Assembly (NCBI RefSeq): GCF_963583255.1
Contig: NC_084813.1
Coordinates: 6,434,001 to 6,498,000 of the forward strand
DNA length: 64,000 bases
Source: Pyrus communis
Lineage: Eukaryota > Streptophyta > Magnoliopsida > Rosales > Rosaceae
Direction of reading: 5' to 3'
The notes beneath the pieces are model-generated. The model was not told where the DNA came from. It was given only the letters and a program-made list of their open reading frames with translations, and searched no databases. Below are positions 58,500-64,000 of the stretch, piece after piece. Within the stretch, counting starts at the first letter, position 1, and every line of letters starts with the position of its first letter. Made by a program: the position numbers and the translations under genes.

Positions 58500-59112
58500 T
58501 CTTGAGGTGTCGGGGACAGCATCTCTACCCCTCTTGCCAGTGACCATCATGGTTCTCCTACGATTGATCCGATCCTGTTGCCATTGGCAGTCCAAGCTTT
58601 ACCGTTGCTCTCATTTTCCCCGTTGTTGCAAGCACTGGCCGTCAAGTCACACTCGAAGGACTCCGCTGCAGCCACAGTTTCGCTGCTTGGTTCGAAGAAT
58701 GTAATTCATGATTCGGTGATGACCACAGGTTCACAGTTGCTCCCATATTGCAGTGACTCAGTCCTTTCTAACCTTTGCAAGTTCTCAGACAATGAATTCG
58801 CCTTTCATACCTTTTTTACGAAAATTAGAGTTGACTGTATGCAAGCAAAGCCCACAATGCTTGAGAATAAATGCTAGAAAGAAGTAGTTGGAATGTCTGC
58901 CCGTTATGTGTTTGATAAAATTTCAGACTCATGTTGCTGTGTTGTTCTCGATCGTGACATGTGCTACTGCAAGGGCATTCAGGATAAGGGTGGAGGCTCC
59001 AAGTTTAGGTCACTGGAGGAGAAGATTGCACAGTCGGATTACGATGACAACATTGGTTATTTCATCAAGAAGAAACTTCATGTTTGGTGTCAGCTTCCTA
59101 GTGGGTTATAGG
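58500..59112 (+). pseudogene. unrecognised coding-like segment of the capture element
   Basis: Frames here have protein-like composition, for example ARYVFDKISDSCCCVVLDR (from about 58900) and SLEEKIAQSDYDDNIGYFI (about 59020). I cannot assign the source gene. It may include another captured fragment. Confidence 0.35.
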
Positions 59113-59120
59113 AGTTAGGA

Positions 59121-59690
59121 ATGATACGTCGACATGAGGTATTGAGATCCTTGACTTACAATCTTGAAAATTGGAAGCCCATTTGCCATGGGCTTTTGAA
59201 GTTTGTCTTTGCCTTTTCTACCGGTGTCAATGAGCTCGTGTATGATGCGTTGTTGAAAGATCAATTTGGGTGGGTTAATTGGCACCTTGTGGGCAAATTT
59301 GTGAAGAGGAATTTTTGTGCACTGCAACTGTTTGATCAACTGTCTAAGAGAGGGAGTGCAAATGTACATATGCTTTCTGTGGCCTCTTTAGATATGCATG
59401 ATTTAGAAGCTAGCCCTAAACTGGATGGTAGTAGCAGCAAGCCAATGGTTAAAGAAGTGTCTTCTGAAGAAGAAGCTAATGTGTCTCACATTGAGATTAA
59501 GATTACTGAATACCATGGCTCAGATGAAAAATGTGATTTAAGTGGAAAATCTAATAATGATAGTGTTGAATCGGGTGAAAGTGCTAGTCAGATTAGGGAT
59601 GATGGGTATCTTTTATTTAAAAACTTGTGTAAGACGTCCATGAAATACTCATCAAATGAGCACTATGGTGAATTAGAACAGTTCTGGTGA
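59121..59690 (+). pseudogene. captured fragment, probably BIG-type ARF-GEF
   Basis: The end of this frame reads EIKITEYHGSDEKCD, an acidic serine-rich stretch, and then DGYLLFKNLCKTSMKYSS. The last line resembles the conserved segment before the Sec7 domain in plant BIG guanine-nucleotide exchange factors, which act in Golgi and endosome traffic. The Sec7 domain is absent. The first half (59121-59400) is not recognised. Confidence 0.45.
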
Positions 59691-60284
59691 ATTAATTTTT
59701 ATGGAAGGCTGTTTTCGAGAGAACAGTTCTGGTGAATTAGATGAGTTCTAGCAACCCCTAGTAGAAAATCAAAAGCAAGGTCCTGATCTTTCTATGTACA
59801 GTTGTGGTAAGAAAAGGTGGGCCAATTGGTTTGAAGATAATTGTTTCATGTTCAAAGAGATGGTATATTTGGCAGAGATGAAACAATATTTTCTAGACAA
59901 TGCCAATTTATCTGATGCCTTGCCACTTAATCCAAGGAAGTCATTGATTGCACAAACCTCTTACTTCAAGGAAGTCATTTCTATAGTTGCCAACAATCTA
60001 ACAAGTTCCCTAAATCTAGAGATTGAGGCCAAGCTTTTTTTTTTATTGCAGGGGGATGGAACGACACCCGCTTCAATCTTACTTTTCTTGTTTCATGGAA
60101 TGCATTTCAAGGAGTGTGGGAAATCTGGGATAAAACTATATGTGACTGAAACTGAGCAGCAGTGTGCGAGTCATCATATTTTCTCTCATATGATTGGTAA
60201 AAGATTGATTTTGGTAGACCTGGAGTTACATCATAGGAAAACATGTAGATGTATTCATATGCTCACTTTTGGTAGTGAAGGGGT

Positions 60285-60665
60285 AATAGTATCCAAGCCA
60301 AATCTAAGAGTTGCTGGTGCTAGTGTTTATGCATGGTTGTATGATTATGGACGCCTCCGCAAGGTCTTTCATAAGCAGAAAGCAATTTTGTTGGGTGATA
60401 TGGCACACATCAGTGTATTGGTTACTGTTAGTGTTGTTTCATCTCATTCTGAGTATGCAGATATGGTTAAAACCACAACCCATAAGTCACCTAGTAATTT
60501 CTCAAAACTTGTAGAAAGCTTGTTCGAGAAGGGCTATAATATTGTTTCTGGTGGAACAGAGAACCATTTAGTGTTGGTGAATTTAAGAGACAAGGGCATT
60601 GATGGCTCAAGAGCTGAAAAAGTTTTGGAAGCAGTCCATATTGCAGCAATTAAAGTAGTGGAAGA
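60285..60665 (+). pseudogene. captured serine hydroxymethyltransferase fragment
   Basis: [47 protein letters not shown] and [20 protein letters not shown] match SHMT, the enzyme that converts serine and tetrahydrofolate to glycine and methylene-THF. THKS includes the lysine that normally binds pyridoxal phosphate. About 75-80 residues between THKS and the SNFSK line are missing without breaking the frame. Substitutions at conserved places (AHISVLV for AHISGLV) also argue against activity. The upstream part of the same frame (59794-60280) is not recognised. Confidence 0.85.
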
Positions 60666-61085
60666 TTGATGAGCAGCTGGAATTCTTGTTATGGTAATCA
60701 CGGGAGATAACCAGAACATTGCAGAAGCAATATGCTTTGAAATAGGCGTGTTTGGTGCTAATAAAGACATACATTCAAGAAGCCTTGCAGGAAAAGAGTT
60801 TATGAGTACTCTACGTGATCCAAAAGCCCATCTGAGATAAGGTGATGGCCTTCTGTTTTCAAGGGTCGAACCAAAGCACAAACAAAAGGTTGTGAGGTTG
60901 CTCAAAGAGGATGGTGAGGTTGTTGCTATGATTGTTGATGGAGTGAATAATGCATCTACTTTGTAACTTGTTGATATTGGGATTGTAATGGGCGTTTCTG
61001 GAACTAAGGTGCTTCTGGAACTGAAGGAGAGTTCTGATGCGTTCAAACAAGTTTCCACAATTTCTTTTTTAAGCCTTGAGGACAA
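60650..61085 (+). pseudogene. captured ECA-type Ca2+-ATPase fragment
   Basis: Directly after the SHMT part the frame reads VED, two stops, then [51 protein letters not shown] and [10 protein letters not shown]. This is the phosphorylation/hinge region of P-type Ca2+-ATPases of the ER (ECA/SERCA type). The hinge motif TGDGVND is changed to IVDGVNN, and further stops occur after HLR and STL. The membrane segments are absent. Confidence 0.88.
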
Positions 61086-61109
61086 GGCTAATTTTCAAGG
61101 GGGAAATAT

Positions 61110-61381
61110 TGTTATGAACCCCATTTTGTAATTGAGGTTTATGCTTTAATTAAGAGTCAAGTTAGTTGTAATTGAGGGTTTTATATTTATTATTAGGGGA
61201 ATTTGTTAGAAATGTCAGCCAGCAGTAGTCACACTTCGTGTATAAGAGCACTTGCTCTTTGGTTTGTAAAAAGATTAAAATTTTATAAAAGAAATCAATA
61301 CAAAAATATTGGAGCTCTGTTCCTTCTATCTTCCTCCTCCCCTATCTTCTATGTGCAATAGTTAAGGTTGAGTTAGGGTTA
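61110..61381 (+). repeat. 3' LTR of the gene-carrying element
   Basis: It starts TGTTATGAACCCC and ends AGTTAGGGTTA, about 272 bp. No TATA box is obvious. The 5' LTR matches only the first 66 bp. Confidence 0.72.
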
Positions 61382-61535
61382 TTTATTACGACATATTTCA
61401 TATTTATTTGATTTTAATTACTTGACGGTAAGAAAATTAGTGAAACTGTAACAAAACTCTAATATATAAATAGTGATTAACTGGGAATGCAATTAATACC
61501 TAAAAAATCGAGGTTTTGGAAAAGGAAAAAAAAAA

Positions 61536-61735
61536 ACAAAACCAAAACTGAGGTATTTTAGAATACCTCATATAAATTTTATAATTCACTGCCATTTATT
61601 ACCACCACCACCACCTTTCGAACCCTAGATCTTGGCTTTATTACAAATACTTGTAACCACAACCTGGGAATGCAGGCGTATATACGTGGATAAGTATTTT
61701 AAGATTTCGGAGATGAGCCACCCACAAGAATATTG
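61536..61735 (-). ncRNA. RNA unit U17, decayed core
   Basis: Hairpin 61550-61569 (loop TTAG) is perfect and followed by CAGTTTTG on minus (T4). The B box GGTTCGAAAGG is at about 61617-61627, but the partner arm of the closing helix is gone. GGCTTTATTACAAATAC replaces the usual inner part. It is the only unit with a good hairpin and no core helix. Confidence 0.42.
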
Positions 61736-61739
61736 GGCT

Positions 61740-62460
61740 TGCATTAGCTTTTGCGTAGTCTTCCAAGATATTAAAATGAAAGGGTAAGTCATGTTTATAA
61801 ATTGGTCCAAGCCGTACAGGGCAATCGCACTAGAGCATATGGGTGTGTTTACGCACCCGTAATCAGAATGAAAATAAGAAATCCAATTCCGATTACGGAT
61901 AACTCTTGTGTTTATTACGATTTAGAGGAATCAACAGCGTGTGGGACCTACACGAAAAATGAAATTTAATTTCTGAAATTGGAGGAATTGGTCTCCCTCC
62001 ATGGGTAGGTATTTGGATTACGGGATGGTGAAGGAATTGAGAATGCATTTCTACTTTCCTATTATGCCCTCTTATCAAGAGGCTTCGCAGATGCTTTGAC
62101 ATCGCCGACACAGCGGACTCATCCTCATGTGACGTTGGTTTGACGATCAGGACCTCGAAGTTCGGGGCCAAAGCTCGCACCGTTGGTGATGTTGATGCTC
62201 GTCTGGTCCATGGCTCTGATTGCTTTCCGGAATATTTTCTGCAGGGTGGGAACTGGAAAGATGCATAGGCTAAAAATGTTAATTTTTTCTGCGGGGTGGG
62301 AACTAGGAAGATGAATTTGGCTAGGTTCTTAAAATAGTATTTTCTTCTGCAGGGTGGGAACTAGGAAGATGATTTGGAAGAGTGGTGTTGGAGGATTGGG
62401 GTTAAATGCAAAAATTGCCATGGCGGTGCTGAGGAGGTGGATGAGTGCATTTTAAAATAA
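61740..62460. other. no gene seen; small repeats of GCAGGGTGGGAACT
   Basis: The line CTGCNGGGTGGGAACTNG occurs three times (about 62240, 62290 and 62348), each followed by GAAGATG. Frames in this stretch show no known domain. Confidence 0.6.
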
Positions 62461-62464
62461 CTAA

Positions 62465-63122
62465 GAGCAACTCCACCTTTAAAAATATGTTGGCACCCAG
62501 CCCATTTAATTCACTCAATGAACAGTGATTGATCCCAATGAACAGTTAATTGGCCAAATGCATCTCCACTCCTAAAAAATGCGCTGGCACAAATGCATCT
62601 TCACTCTTGCAAAATGCGCTGGCACCAAGCCCATTTAAAATAAAAAAAATAAATTAGTTTTAATTTCGGATAGGATTTTTAACCAATCTTGTCACGTCGC
62701 GTGTCATTATCTGAAAGTACTATTTTGTGGATAGATTTTTGATAAGATTTTCAACTAATCCCAATGCACCACGTGTCACTATCTGTTTACAATCATTTAG
62801 CCAAGATTTTGATTATATTTTCAACCAATCTTGTCATGCCACATGTAATTATCCGAACGTACTATTTTGTGGAAAGATTTCCAATAAGATTTTCAACCAA
62901 TCCCAGCGCGCCACATGTCATTATCTGTTTACAATCCCACTCGCGCGTGTTTCCCACACACTTGACGCAAAAAATATATGTAGTGGGCTGTGGCGTCACA
63001 CAGCCCAGCACATTGCTCAACACATTTTGGGCCAGCCTATGGACTGGATGTCAGCCTATTAGGTTTGGCTGGACCATTTTTTAGGCTTTGAGCCGGGCTA
63101 CCCCAATGGGGTAAAGCTGCTC
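62465..63122. mobile_element. 658-bp Harbinger-derived MITE
   Basis: The ends GAGCAACTCCACC and TAAAGCTGCTC are inverted. TAA flanks both sides (62462-62464 and 63123-63125). Its inside corresponds to the two ends of the Harbinger element at 48777, in the opposite direction, with the genes deleted. Confidence 0.88.
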
Positions 63123-63125
63123 TAA

Positions 63126-63526
63126 TGAAAATGTGATTAAAAATAAATATATATGAAATAAAAATAAAAATAAAGAACTAAAGGGCATTTTAGTAATTAT
63201 ATTGATTTATTTCCGATTCAAGTGAACTAGTAACCAACTTATATGAACTCAATTTCATTCCTACTCTAATTCCAGAACATTTAAGTAAACAGCTTTAACA
63301 GGAATCCAATTCTGACCCCTCCTTATTCCAACTCCTCCTCAATCAAATTCCTCCTCAATCCAATTCCTCCTATTTTGATTACAATTACATAAACGAGGTA
63401 TAAGTTCTTGGACTAAAACTCAATTGTTGAATAACTACGATTGATGTTATTTTTCTACACTTATAAATGAGATGTCTTATATTTAAATATTGTGGATGAC
63501 GAGTTCTATTCCCTCCACCCTTTTGT

Positions 63527-63587
<61 letters not shown>

Positions 63588-64000
63588 GGCACTATAGCTA
63601 GGTGGAAAGAGTTTCATTACCGAGTGATATGAGATTCTACGCGTGTTGAAACATTCATTCGATGTCATGCAACGCAAAGAGATATATGCATAACACAATG
63701 TTGACTGAATTACCTTGCTTAATTAGAATGAGGACAATACATTCCTTAGAACGGAGGAGAATATATATCTTGCTCTTATACCTGCTCAAGGGACCAATAC
63801 ATTGATCTGGTACCAAGTCAAACTGAATACTCAAGCAAAACATGTGGGTGTTTTTTATGCATGAAGAGGTACAAATATGGTTACAACTGTGTGTACAACA
63901 AGAACAGCGATAAAACCTAATTACGCAAGGGCAATTCTACAAATCAGGAATATAATACCGCAATCAAGTTTCGGCATAAGTGTGTTGATTTATTTTGCTA
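63126..64000. other. no gene seen apart from a microsatellite
   Basis: There is AT-rich sequence with AATTCCTCCTCAATC repeats at 63325-63375. Frames here are not recognised. Confidence 0.55.
63528..63584. repeat. (GT)n microsatellite, about 27 units
   Basis: A pure GT tract is flanked by TTGTTGC and AAAAGGC. It is long enough to be highly variable between individuals. Confidence 0.95.

Larger units (their letters stand above)
58414..61381 (+). mobile_element. LTR retrotransposon carrying host gene fragments
   Basis: The same sequence starts at 58414 and 61110: TGTTATGAACCC, then TTTGTAATTGAGGTTTATGC and TAATTAAGAGTCAAGTTAGT. The 3' LTR (61110-61381) is preceded by a polypurine CAAGGGGGAAATA. 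The 5' copy is cut short at about 58480. TTTAT flanks both sides (58409-58413 and 61382-61386), and the empty site GATAATTTATTACGACAT is in copy I at about 10656. The inside has fragments of at least two host genes in the LTR sense and no gag or pol. The maize Bs1 element is a known parallel. Confidence 0.8.

Noticed and set aside
1..64000. Hammerhead or other self-cleaving ribozyme in the RNA units
   Set aside because: I looked for a CTGANGA...GAAA core on both strands in the units and did not find a consistent one.

Overview
This window looks like intergenic, repeat-dominated nuclear DNA from a eudicot plant. The Cassandra TRIMs, the Copia family and the Harbinger and CACTA proteins resemble those of woody Rosaceae such as apple or pear, but that assignment is inference. 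I find no intact host protein-coding gene. Every long protein match is a broken transposon gene or a captured or retro-copied host gene fragment, and most open reading frames are chance.

Two things organise the window. First, at least two long stretches are diverged copies of each other: copy I (1-5457 and 9030-10690) and copy III (34430-61420). A partial copy II lies at 13470-18760. Transposons have since opened each copy at different places, so one copy often shows the empty site for an insertion in another.

Second, the copied stretches and the sequence between them carry about 17 examples of one element, all in the same orientation and read on the minus strand. Upstream lies a GGCCCAAATCC-like box. 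The transcript part has a tRNA-sized core (about 72-80 nt) closed by a 10-bp helix with compensatory changes, with internal sequences like Pol III A and B boxes. It is followed by a variable spacer, a hairpin GAGGTATT-N4-AATACCTC, and CTCTG plus a T run that would terminate Pol III. The predicted RNA is 150-230 nt. I do not recognise the family. It is either a tRNA-derived SINE-like repeat or an undescribed structured RNA gene family, and it is the most interesting signal here.

Layout: 1-5457, copy I with units U1-U5 and a 730-bp retro-insertion. 5458-9030, a hAT-like end, a four-LTR Cassandra array and AT-rich local duplications. 9030-10690, copy I continued with a solo Copia LTR and a SINE. 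11098-13452, a 3'-truncated Copia element on the minus strand. 13470-18760, copy II with U6, U7, a GTE (bromodomain factor) NET-domain pseudogene and a minisatellite. 19130-21600, MITEs, U8, a MULE-like element and U9. 21790-23551, a broken CACTA gene with its 3' terminus. 24089-27125, a 3-kb solo LTR. 27480-28282, a MITE split by a Cassandra element. 28283-34430, mostly anonymous AT-rich DNA with MITEs and a retro-copy tail. 34430-44040, a hAT element, a solo Cassandra LTR and a full-length dead Copia element. 44040-48577, units U10-U14 (U10 just upstream at 43510). 48578-53202, a hAT-like element split by a Harbinger element that itself holds another hAT-like copy. 53280-58413, U15, U16 and a three-level nest. 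58414-61381, an LTR element carrying fragments of an SHMT gene, an ECA-type Ca2+-ATPase gene and probably a BIG-type ARF-GEF gene. 61536-64000, U17, a Harbinger MITE and a GT microsatellite.
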